DNA of 64,000 bases, from assembly GCA_019828565.1 (NCBI GenBank), contig JAHDYR010000005.1, forward strand, positions 1,240,001-1,304,000. The letters are read 5' to 3'. A model generated the notes under the pieces. The model ran no database searches. It was not told the DNA's origin and saw only the letters and a list, made by a program, of their open reading frames with translations. Shown piece after piece: positions 32,108 through 41,293 of this stretch (position 1 is the stretch's first letter; each line of letters begins with the position of its first letter). Both the position numbers and the translations under genes were made by a program. This DNA comes from Carpediemonas membranifera (Eukaryota > Fornicata).

Positions 32108-32974
32108 TTAATGGGATGAGAACAGTGTCTCAGCAGTTTTTCTTAACTGCGACGGATGATTTCTGATGGCCTCGCCGATGTAGGGGCGGAGTGAGTTGCC
32201 ATTGGCCCATGTGCCCAGCTGTAGCAGGGTCTCGAGGGGTGTCCCGGCGAGGGCTAACTCGGAGGCGGCCCCCTTGCGGAAGCTGTGGAGGCCAACGCGG
32301 TCGTCGTTGAACGTCCTCCGGAGCTCATCTCGCATGTACCGCATGGAGGCCGCCTTCCGTCGGCTGATTGTACGGTCGGAGGTGATGACTCTCCAGATGC
32401 CGACATCTGGCGGCAAGCGGAGGCCGAGAACCCATCTCTTCAGCGCGAATGCGGGGTTGAAGGGACCCAGTAAGACGTTCGGCAGGGATTTTGACACCTT
32501 AGTCTGAGTCTTGGTCTGGCCGATGAGGAGTTGGACGTCTCCGTTGGCTTTGAAGACGATGTCGTGAGGAGTGAGGCGGAATATCTCTGCCCCACGGCTG
32601 ACTGTTAGGTATGCGATCGCGGCGAACAGGGTCGCCTGGTAAGCCGAGACGCTGTCGTTCCGACGAGTGATTGCGCGCAGCATGTCCTCCTTGAGTATGG
32701 GCGCCGAGCCACCTGTCATGCCGTCCGTCGAGGCGTGGGCGGCGATGCCGCGTCGAATCTGAGAGCAGTAAGGACTGGGAAGCCAGTCGGAGAACAGGGG
32801 CGCGGCTCGCTCTATCCAGTAGCCCTTGCGCTCTACAGTGGCTGGGGCGTTATGCTCTGCCTCCTCCTCGAGGAAGGCTCGGTATACTTCGGTGTCGTCT
32901 AAGTCCTGGCCTCGAAACTCTATAAAAGCGGTGATCCAGCCGGCTACTGCTCGGCGCGTCTCGTGTCTGCGCAT
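32108..32974 (-). CDS. DIRS tyrosine recombinase
   Basis: A 288-residue frame from the ATG at 32974 (MRRHETRRAVAGW). It has a core-binding domain, then the catalytic box: Arg in LTVSRGAEIFRL, HSFRKGAASELALAG (H-x-x-R), GTWANGNSLRPYIG (W and the nucleophile Tyr in PYIG). Such YRs integrate the circular cDNA of DIRS elements. The frame is open further upstream, but that part overlaps the RNase H frame and reads as shadow. The overlap of roughly 30 bp with the RT/RNase H ORF is usual for DIRS. It appears intact. Confidence 0.85.
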   Translation of the reverse strand: MRRHETRRAVAGWITAFIEFRGQDLDDTEVYRAFLEEEAEHNAPATVERKGYWIERAAPLFSDWLPSPYCSQIRRGIAAHASTDGMTGGSAPILKEDMLRAITRRNDSVSAYQATLFAAIAYLTVSRGAEIFRLTPHDIVFKANGDVQLLIGQTKTQTKVSKSLPNVLLGPFNPAFALKRWVLGLRLPPDVGIWRVITSDRTISRRKAASMRYMRDELRRTFNDDRVGLHSFRKGAASELALAGTPLETLLQLGTWANGNSLRPYIGEAIRNHPSQLRKTAETLFSSH

Positions 32975-34844
32975 GTGAGCGAGTATTGGGTGGTTGACAA
33001 TGCTGGTGAACAGGTCTGGAAGGCGAGGGCCATGAAGCGGATATTCCCGTTCGGCTTGGCCAGGCGCTCTACGAGAGGGAGGTTGTCGGACGCGAAGTCG
33101 CTCCTGGGGATGGAGAAGGCGATCTTGCAAGTTGCCTGTGATTTGAGGAGTCGGAGCTCGGGCGATGTGATGTCTGGGACGACGAGGAAGACGGCTGAGG
33201 TCCAGGTTGACGGAGGGGATGTAGTCCGGGTCGCGAGGATCGAATTCAGGACTCGACAGACCCGACCCAGTATCATCGGCGACGGGGGTGGTGCCGCATA
33301 GATCCGGTGTCCGCGCCAGTCCCGGTCCATCCCGTCTTGCCAGGAGGTGGAAGCGAACCCTGGGAGGAGTAGACTGTGGTCTGGGTATGGAGTTACGTCT
33401 ACGTCCACCGGACCCCAGCTGGACAGGATCTGCTCGAGGACGTGGGGTGGTGTGAGCAACCCCCGAGATAGGCGGTCTGCAGCTAGATTGAGATGACCTG
33501 GAGTGTGATGGGCGCTGATGAGCAGTCTCTTCGCGCTCATCTCGCGGTAAAGGGAGTGGAGGATCTGCAGGGCCATTGGCGGAGCCTTCGAGCTGCCCTC
33601 CTTGTTGATCCAAGCGACACACGTGGTGTTGTCGGAATACACGGACAGGCGTCTCGTCTGAGGCTGTGTTGGCACCAGGCGCGAGCCGAAGAGTACGGCT
33701 GCCAACTCCTTCACATTGATTGACTGATTGGCTAGCGCGCCATTGAAGGAGCCGTGGCTGCTCTGCGTGGTGGCTGCCCACTGGGCGCCCCAGCCCGAGC
33801 CTGAGGCGTCGGTTGATATGACCAGCTCGAGGGTCTGGTCGTTCTGCCACATGTTCTTCAGCTCCACGAAGGGGCGGCTTGGACGGCTGGACAACAGCTC
33901 TTGCCATTCTCGAAGTTCTGAGGCGTAGGGTGTGATGTCGATCCAGTCCGAGGGAGCCCTTGGCAGTGACCGGAGCTTTAGTGTGGCTCTGTGGGCGGAT
34001 GTCGCGAAAAAGGACAGCTTGCCGACCAGCTTCGCCCAGTCCTCCGCCTTCATGCGGCGTTGAGCGAGGGCTTCGGTAATGCACGCTTGGTATTTCTCCG
34101 CCTTGTCGACTGGAAGGCGAAGGGTCTGGTCTGCCGAGTTCAGAAGCAGACCAAGGAACTCGATGCACTGGCAAGGAACCAGAATGCATTTCTCTAGAGA
34201 TGGTATTAGTCCGAGGGCGTCCAGAGTTTGCATGGCCCGTGGTAGCTCTGCTTTGAGGTGGGCCTGGCTCTCGGCGGAAAGAAGAAAGTCGTCTAGGTAT
34301 ACGTTGACTGTCACGTGGTGCCGCAGGGCGATTATCTTCGCTGCCTGGATCATGGTGGACTGGAAAAGAAGGGTGCCGCCGTCCACCCGAATCCGAGGGT
34401 GCGGTAGCGAAATGCTCGCCCGTCTGGAAGTACGATCCCCAGGAGAGGCTTGTCGCTGTCCTTGATGCCGAGCTGAGAATATCCAGACCGGAGGTCTATC
34501 TTGGCCATCCAGGCATTCTTGCTGAGCGTGTTGATGGCCCGTCTGATGCCGAAGAGTCGGAAGGAGCGACGTTCTTTCGAGACGCGGTTGAGACGCGTGA
34601 GGTTGTGTATTACACGAATGTCCTGCCCCTTGGCCACGGCGAACAGAGGGGCGCTGCGGCGAAGTTCTGAAAGTCGTGTCGGCTCGATGATACCATCTTC
34701 CTGCATCTTGGAGAGTTTGGGTAAGATACGCGGGTCGATCGAGTTTTGTGGACGCGCCGGAGGGGGAGGATGCGTGAGCTCGACCGGGATCCCTTCTCTG
34801 ATCCAGCCCACGACTTGCTGAGAGGCCTTGAATCTTTCCCACAC
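32944..34844 (-). pseudogene. DIRS reverse transcriptase / RNase H, one frameshift
   Basis: The first frame (34844-34360) has RT motifs (FAVAKGQDIRVIHNLTRLN, AKIDLRSGYSQLGI, RTLGFGWTAAP). A shift near 34370 leads to the second frame with VYLDDFLL, VEFLGLLL-like CIEFLGLLL, and RNase H (STDASGSGWGAQW, NVKELAAVLF, YSDNTTCVAWINKEG, HTPGHLNLAADRLSRG). The C-terminal WGPVDVDVTPYPDHSLLLPGF motif is typical of the DIRS RNase H/methylase-adjacent region. The single break sits in a GC-rich tract (AAGGGTGCCGCCG). Confidence 0.85.
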
Positions 34845-34873
34845 CCACCATCGCTTTTGAGTGGAGGGAAAGG

Positions 34874-35359
34874 CTAGGACCTCGAGCGGCGGCCGTTGTG
34901 GCCGCCCTCCGGTTGAAAATTACGCCTCTTGCGCTTACCTTTCATCTTGGCGCGGGCTATGATGGCGTCGATGTCTAGCTCTGACTCAATGACGGATGCC
35001 TTGAGGGCAGCAGCTGCATAGTCGGTTGCCGCGTCATCGTAATCGTCCTTGAGGAGCAGTAGCTTATAGCGGCCGAGGAGTCGGAGGCGAAGTGTGTTGG
35101 CATCGAGCATGTCGGTGGCGATGTCCCTTAGAAGCTCTTTGATGAATCTGGCTTCATCGCGGGGACCAAAGCGTTGCGGAAGTTCTAAATCGGCGAGCGT
35201 GTTGAGGAATGAGCGGTTTCTTGCATTGACTGGCTCGTCGTAATCGGGCCCCTGCGCGATGTTCGCTTCAACCGAAGCTAAACGGCCAGAAAGCTCGCCT
35301 AGAACCCTTAGTATCTCCTCTTGTTGCGGATTGGGCGTGCCCGTGTCTTCTTCGGGCAT
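34874..35359 (-). CDS. DIRS gag-like ORF1 product
   Basis: 161 residues from MPEEDTGTP. Coiled-coil start (QQEEILRVLGELSGRLASVEANI), globular middle (LELPQRFGPRDEARFIKELLRD), basic end (KMKGKRKRRNF). The position upstream of RT and the basic tail fit the capsid-like ORF1 of DIRS elements; no zinc knuckle. The frame stays open to 35500 through the terminal repeat, and an alternative start in another frame (MAEFERCP) overlaps, so the exact start is uncertain. Confidence 0.6.
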   Translation of the reverse strand: MPEEDTGTPNPQQEEILRVLGELSGRLASVEANIAQGPDYDEPVNARNRSFLNTLADLELPQRFGPRDEARFIKELLRDIATDMLDANTLRLRLLGRYKLLLLKDDYDDAATDYAAAALKASVIESELDIDAIIARAKMKGKRKRRNFQPEGGHNGRRSRS

Positions 35360-35500
35360 CTTTCGAATTCTGCCATATCCTGCACATCTGGTCGAATCAA
35401 TCCAACGATCAATAGTCTCCGGCCCGCGCTCCCCGCGGGACCCTCCGACCCTCAGCACCCCGGGTGCCCTGGTCGAGTGCTGCTCGACTAGGCTAGCCAC

Positions 35501-36199
35501 CTAACTCATACGCCCAAAGGGGGGGGTAAAGGATTTATTCTTCTCGGGCTCCTTTAGGCCCGATGTGCCTTCGGGCATTCGAAATTCTGATGCCATAAAC
35601 TGCACGTTTCCGTGCGCCCTCTCGGGCGTCTCAGCACCCCGGGTGCCAATGGGCTCGAGTGGTACTCGATTTTGCTGGCCCGACTCGCGGGCCACCTGAC
35701 CCTCTACACTCTGTAGATCCAACGGGGAAAGAATATTTACGCAAGAAACCCCTGTTTCGCCGCGTCAATATTCGAAGACTTACGCGCCTTCGGCTCCTAA
35801 GTAAGTCTTGGGTTTCCCTCGCGTACCGACGAGGGACGCTCTCCCGAGTGCGTTCTTACAGCCACCGGCTGCGAATCGTTCGTCATCTGGCCGCATAAAC
35901 TGCGCCGACCAATCTTGACCAATGACGCGGGCATCCGGCGATTGCCGGCCTCGCCCACGTCCCGTCGCCCTTGCGACAATGAGCTGGGGTACTACCCGCC
36001 CGACTCGCGGGCCACCTGACCCTCTACACTCTGTAGATCCAACGGGGTTGTCCCGCCGGCCGAGGAGATATCATTAACTCCTAGCTGTCACCTCCCGTGA
36101 GGTCGCAACAGCCTGCACCATAAACATCCCATCGAATGTTTACAGTGGCTTGCCCAAAAGAGACCTGGCGATGTCTCTCTGGACCGCGGGGTGCTGGCG
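35501..36199. repeat. Terminal-repeat fragments of a second DIRS-like family
   Basis: A 49-bp block (CCCGACTCGCGGGCCACCTG...) occurs directly at 35679-35727 and 35999-36047. The region between (35731-35840) resembles 31677-31797 of DIRS-a in layout (AATATTTACGC..., then GC-rich pairs). Two GCAGTTTATG motifs (inverse strand, 35594-35603 and 35894-35903) each precede a possible short ORF1 start. No intact gene is present. Confidence 0.6.
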
Positions 36200-36311
36200 G
36201 TGTGGTGGTCATAGACCACACTAATCATTTATACAGTTTAAGCCATTTATTGGCACAAGGGTTTTCTCTTCTTCTTTCCCTGTAAAAGCATTCTCCGCAT
36301 TAGCGAGGCAC
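36200..36311 (-). pseudogene. 3' end of a DIRS-b recombinase gene (112-bp fragment)
   Basis: 112 bp nearly identical to 59232-59343, which there encodes the last residues of a tyrosine recombinase (RRMLLQGKKKRKPLCQ) and its 3' flank with an imperfect palindrome GTGTGGTGGTCATAGACC. The match stops abruptly at 36311, where gypsy element G2 begins. Confidence 0.85.
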
Positions 36312-38523
36312 ATTAACGTTAATTCCCCTCAAATGCTGAAGAAATCCGATCCCCCGTTGCTGAAGTCGCCAGATCTGAACGAACTGTTCATCTTTGTGGA
36401 CAAGTTCAACGATTACCGCGCCTTAGGGGGCAAGCGAGACATTGAGAAGCTAATCGACAGCGAGGTTCGGGAGATGGTGACAGCAATCCTACCAGCGGAC
36501 GATCTTGACGACGCGGAGGAAGAGATCCCTCTCCTCCTTAATCAACATCATCGTGCCGCTCGCTCCAGAGCCCAGAAGGACCTCAAGATCATCAAGCGCC
36601 TAGGACGCGCTCTCAGACCTACTCAAGAAGTCAACAAGCTCCGTCTCTTTAGAATCACCGCCAAGGACTTCTCCCCTATCGAAGTTGCTCGAGTCAACAA
36701 GAAGTTCCGTATTACCATGGCAGTCGTCCAACCCGAGTTCCCCCTCGAGACACTACGCGACATATACGTTCGTTGTTTCAAGTTCGGATCCAACCAGACG
36801 ATGTACCGCATCAAGGAGGTGATCCAGGACATGTCGCTAGAAGATGCCATGCCGCGCGTTCTAGCCCTATCCAGAACAGTCCAAGAGAGCACCGCGATCG
36901 CCGACGCGTTCCAGGACAAGCCGTCCAACGCCGAGCACCACCACACGAGCCGTAACTCACACCGACGCAACGATCGCAAGCCTCAGTCACGTCCCACCGA
37001 AGACCGTTCGCATGCTACCAGACCTGAACACGCGTCGACTAAGCCTATCGACAAGAAGGGCAGACGTGATCATTCACAGTTCACTTGCTATAACTGTGGT
37101 GGTAAGGGTCACGCCGTCTACGAGTGTAAGAAGCCCAAGAACAAGTGTCAGAAGTGCGGGAAGAGCGGACACCTTGACAGGTTCTGTAAATCCCCACAGT
37201 ACTTGTCCTTGTTCTCGATGACTTCACACAAACGCAAAGATAGCCTACCTCTGTGCAAAGTTAAGGTCGAGGGTCGAGACGTCGTTGCCTTGATTGATTC
37301 GGGAGCCAACTGCTCCACTATATCCCCCAAGCTGACCAAGGGTATGACGCGTATATCAGATGAAGAGCGAAGCGTGCGTACAGCCAAGGGAACTATACAG
37401 TCCCAAGGTTCCGTGCAAGGGAACATCAAACTCATGCCGTCAGCCTTTACACCTAAGGCAGTGTCCTTCAAGCCGGAGTTGATTGTGCTAGATACTGAGT
37501 TCGACGTCGTCCTGGGGTACCCCCACCTTGTCGAGCTGGGAATCCTCCCCGACGTGAACGTAGAGTCAGGGGAATACTCAGACGAAGTCCAGGTCCCCGA
37601 AGCTTTCAAGCACAACGCTGCCATTTTTAGTCTATCCGACCAGTCGACCAAGAGTCAAGCCGAACTGATCAAGAGGTTCTCCGATCTATTCCAAGACCGG
37701 GACGAACCTAGCAGGCTAGAGCCGTACGACCTCGTTCTGAAGGACGATCGGGTCGTGAACGCCAGACCTTACTATGTACCCCCAGCGAAGATACACGTCG
37801 TGAGAGAGCACATAGACACGCTGCTAGCCAAGAAATATATCGAGGCCTGCCAGTCACAATACGCTTCCCCAGCTATGACTGTGCCTAAGAAGGGAGGCAA
37901 GTCGCGTTTCGTAGTCGATTTCCGCCGTATTAACGAGCTTACTGAGCCGTTCGACTACCCCATCCCTCGTATCGACGAGGTGCTGTCACAGCTCGCAGGA
38001 CAGAAGATCTTCACGACTCTAGACCTGTCGTCCGGGTACCACCAGATCCCTTTGACAGAACGATCAAGACCCCTGACTGCATTTACCACCGTACTAGGGC
38101 AGTATCAATACCGACGGATGCCTTTCGGGCTGCGCAACGCAGGAGCTCACTTCCAGAAGGCCATGGAGCGCGCCTTCGCCGGGCTCGTGGGCAGCTCATG
38201 TTACATTTACATCGACGATATTATTGTCTTCGGCAGCGACGAGGCCGAATATCTCGCGAACCTCGAAAGAGTCCTGGACCGTGCGCGTAAGGTCAAGCTC
38301 CAGCTCAATCGCGAGAAATGCCAATTCGGCAGGCAGGAGGTCGAGTTCTTAGGTTGGGTTGTCAATGATGGGCAGGTGAGCATCGCACCCAGCCGTGTAG
38401 ACGACATCGCAAATCTCCAGATGCCGACATCCATCAAGGGCATGCAGGGCCTAGTAGGATTCCTCAACTATTTCCGGGATCACATCCCCCATTTTGCGGA
38501 AATCGGACACCCGTTAATCAAAG
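36312..38523 (+). pseudogene. gag-pol: Ty3/gypsy element G2, gag-pol 5' part (gag, protease, RT)
   Basis: The ORF opens at 36333 (MLKKSDPPLL). Gag-like domain, then two zinc knuckles (CYNCGGKGHAVYEC, CQKCGKSGHLDRFC), an aspartic protease (ALIDSGANCSTIS), and RT (RFVVDFRRINELTE, TTLDLSSGYHQIPL, MPFGLRNAGAHF, YIYIDDIIVFG, EFLGWVV). The frame is unbroken to 38523, where element B is inserted. Dropping B and one copy of the AG duplication continues the frame at 45317. Gag and pol are fused in one ORF. No LTR is seen upstream; the element starts right after a DIRS fragment. Confidence 0.9.
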
Positions 38524-38597
38524 CATACTGTCAATTCCTTGACTTCAAGTCAAGTTTTTGTGACTTAAAGTCAAGGCCAAAACTTGAATTTAAGTCA
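38524..38597 (+). repeat. Left TIR of element B
   Basis: CATACTGTCAATT followed by several copies of the palindrome TTGACTTNAAGTCAA in full or half form. The partner is 45241-45314. Confidence 0.95.
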
Positions 38598-39750
38598 AGA
38601 CGTTTGAATTAATCAGAGGAGCCAGGCTCTGTCAGTAAATAAGAATGGTATGGCTGGGTAGCAGTACTAGTTCTCTATTCACTGCATTGATGGCTAACTG
38701 TGGGCTAAGCTGTGACCTGAGTATGGGTGACTTCTTCTTGACGACGAGAGCCATTTTTTTCAAGTTCGACCACTTCGGCTCTGTCCCCTTCGCAGTTTTT
38801 TGCAGGATCTGATCTACACCAGTAGTGCTTGTGATCCAACAAAAATCTGCGAAGGGGACAGAACAGATCTTGAGATTTTTAGCAAAAGACTCGGGCCGAG
38901 TCGAGAGGCGTTATTGATGAGCGCACAGCTCAGGGAATTTTTCTACGCTGCAACTAAAAACCAAGAGGCCGAGTAAACACAAGTATTACTACACGATGAT
39001 GCCCAGACCGTCGTGTAAGGAGAACATTCTTGGGCGGTCAACGCGAAGAAAAAGTTAAAGTTATTGGAATTAAAATGACGGCAATGTACTCGCCCTTGGC
39101 TGAAACCTCAGGCATAATGGTTTCAGGTGTGAACTCTTCCAATTGGGGGAGTTATTGTTCAGTTTAAGGTCACGCCGCCTGCATGAAAAAAATGGTAATG
39201 ACGGAAGCAATGTCGGAGATATCCAGAAATGACTGTGATAGAGCTCATAGCAAGACAGCATTCGAGATATGTGCCCATCTGAGCATGCTTTCGCTCATTC
39301 TAGATGGCATAAGCCTCTTTTCCCACAACTAATCAATATCAAGTCGGCTTTTACTCAGTATCGCTCGCTCAGACATCTGAAACGTCCCCATTGGCAATAT
39401 AATACTGCTGGAACAGTGAAGTGGCGAGCATAGAGTTCTATTGATGACGAAAGGTTGCGACCGGCAAGCGCCTGGTTCATACGGCCATTTGGGGCGGTGC
39501 GAGAGTCAATCTCGTTAATGAAAGGTAGGATGATGCGCGTATGAGTGTTTGTAGGGTCACTAACGACCTTAATGACGAGTTAGGACGTGTGTGGCAGGGC
39601 CGTGCGCTGCCGGAATACACAGGGCAGATTCGCCCCGTTGATTCCAGAAGCTCGCCGCTCTTCCACGCACGATAGTCAATACAGGGATAGATACACATCT
39701 GGACCTCTTTTGTACAGCCAACCAGGCTCCGCATAAACTGCGCATTTCAG
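38598..39750. other. Left subterminal region of B, no gene; hairpin at 38780-38862
   Basis: AT-rich, no convincing frame. The hairpin has 16-bp perfect arms, TCTGTCCCCTTCGCAG at 38780-38795 and its complement at 38847-38862. It occupies the place of the 22077-22180 hairpin in element A but the sequences differ. A CATAAACTGC decamer lies at 39732-39741, just upstream of the small gene. Confidence 0.6.
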
Positions 39751-39981
39751 ATGACGCCCGATGAAGAAAACACACGAGCGACGCCGGTATCGCCGGCGAA
39801 ACGTATAGCATTAACGATTGAAGGGATAGAATTGGAGCTAGACGTTGTTTATGGGATTCAACGAGCGCACTTCATTGATTCTCGCATTGATGGTGAATTA
39901 GAGCAGATGAAGCGCTGCACGGCAAGGATCAAGACATTTTGTTCATACTACATAGCAAATTACAACGAGTTTTCGATGTGA
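39751..39981 (+). CDS. Small coiled-coil protein with FIDSR motif (element B)
   Basis: 76 residues (MTPDEENTRATPVSPAKR...). The second half, GIQRAHFIDSRIDGELEQMKR, aligns with the A protein EAIQSHYFIDSRLNDITSSIRR. Same mirror-image location: inside the TIR, convergent with the zinc-finger gene, whose open frame overlaps its last 50 bp. Function unknown. Confidence 0.6.
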   Translation: MTPDEENTRATPVSPAKRIALTIEGIELELDVVYGIQRAHFIDSRIDGELEQMKRCTARIKTFCSYYIANYNEFSM

Positions 39982-41246
39982 ATAGATCAGTAAATAGAGA
40001 GAAAACCTGTAGCAGCCGATAAACACTGTCAGTCAACAGCCCAACCGAAGACACGCCAAAACACAAGCACAAGTCAGTTTTACTCAGTTTGATTCCCGCA
40101 ATTGCAGAGTAGTTCTCATGGCAGTCTTTGCAGAGCTTATATGTCACTCTTCGGGCGTCGACAACTCCGGTGATCGTTTCGCTCTCTAAACATCCCTTCA
40201 GACCGCAGTACCAGTGGCCACAGATCCGGCAGTGATAAGCTTTGGCGGCCAGGTTCATCTTGCCACACTCTGCGCACTCATCCCGAGCACACTCTGGGCA
40301 GACCTTCTTCTTCCAGGACTTGGAACACTTTGAATGGAACCAACGCTTGCATGAGTCACAGAATGGATGCATGCTGCTGCCAACGTTGGTCACCCAGTCT
40401 AGACAGTGGCACTTGCCGCAGCCGTAGCTGAGGCGACGGAGCTCCAGCTGCACAAGCTGCACGTTTTCTTCGGCGGGCTGGGCAGACCGACCCTCTGCCT
40501 CTTCAACAACATCTTCATCGCTGGAATCATACTTCGACCGCTTCATGTCAAACTTCTCATTCAGCTGGAGAAGATCTCTGTGGACCAGCTGAAGTCTATC
40601 ATCGAGGTCGTCACGTTCTCTGCGGGGAACTGGATCGGGTTTCACGTTGCCAAGGATGCTGTCTGGTGCTTCGCTCTTCACATCGGCACATGCCGGAGGT
40701 GGAGTGCGAACGGCAACCATGGTTCTCGACTGTCTTCTTGCTGCCTCGATACGGAACCATGTTTCTCACATCCTCACAAGGCAGACCACGCGGAACCTGA
40801 ATCGATCTGCTTTCGATATCCTTCAAACCAACAAGATCCAGAATCTCTCGAACGGCATCCGTCATGATGGAGGTGTTGCTGTGCCTTTTCAGCGCGGTAA
40901 CCTGATGGAAGATGCGACTGGTGTTGTAGGCGATGGTGTAGCCGATCCTCACACCCCACTTCCGCACGTGACACTGGGCAAATCTGCCAGTCGTCATGTT
41001 CTTGTTCTTCTCATCTTTGGAGACGATAAGAAGCTTCTCAAACATGACTGAGATCGGGACAAGGATATGCTTCACTTGGTTGTTGAAGGAGTTCACGATT
41101 GCTTCGGCGGATAGGCCAGATTGCTCATCATCAACGTCGTTTGAGATGACGAAGAACGTATCAAGCATTGCAGCAGCAAAAATGGCACGGCATACGGTGA
41201 TCTTTCTGTCAGAAAGAGACTTTATAGCCTTACTGTCTTCTACCAT
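39929..41246 (-). CDS. Double zinc-finger protein of element B, one frameshift
   Basis: Starts MVEDSKAIKS (41246) and shifts near 40700 into the frame that ends at 39929. The N-terminal half has GRFAQCHVRKWGVRIGYTIAY...SRIFHQ, shared with A. The C-terminal half has a PHD-like set (CGKCHCLDWV, CDSCKRWFHSKC, CPECARDECAEC) and a second set (YHCRICGHWYCGLKGC, LCKDCHENY). The A protein stops soon after this last motif, so the extra hydrophobic tail here may reflect another frame change. It faces the transposase-like gene head-to-head across 47 bp, so the two probably share a bidirectional promoter. Likely an accessory DNA-binding factor. Confidence 0.65.
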
Positions 41247-41293
41247 ATGGATCTAAAGGAGAATTTCAGTGATTTTTGGTTTACTAAGTGAGT

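Larger units (their letters stand above)
31620..35500 (-). mobile_element. DIRS-like tyrosine-recombinase retrotransposon (DIRS-a)
   Basis: Minus-strand order gag-like, RT/RNase H, tyrosine recombinase, flanked by repeats instead of LTRs. A 152-bp block (31798-31949) recurs directly at 35335-35487. A shorter block (TAGAGTATCCTAGCATCCTAA...) occurs at 31641-31676 and 31949-31985. This interlocked pattern is that of the split direct repeats of PAT/Ngaro-type DIRS elements. The stretch 31605-32107 consists of these termini and has no gene. The left end lies about 20-40 bp after the tRNA-His terminator. Confidence 0.8.

Noticed and set aside
32108-34189. A 693-codon frame as the full DIRS recombinase
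   Set aside because: The first 400 codons overlap the RT/RNase H frame and have shadow composition; the recombinase starts near 32974.
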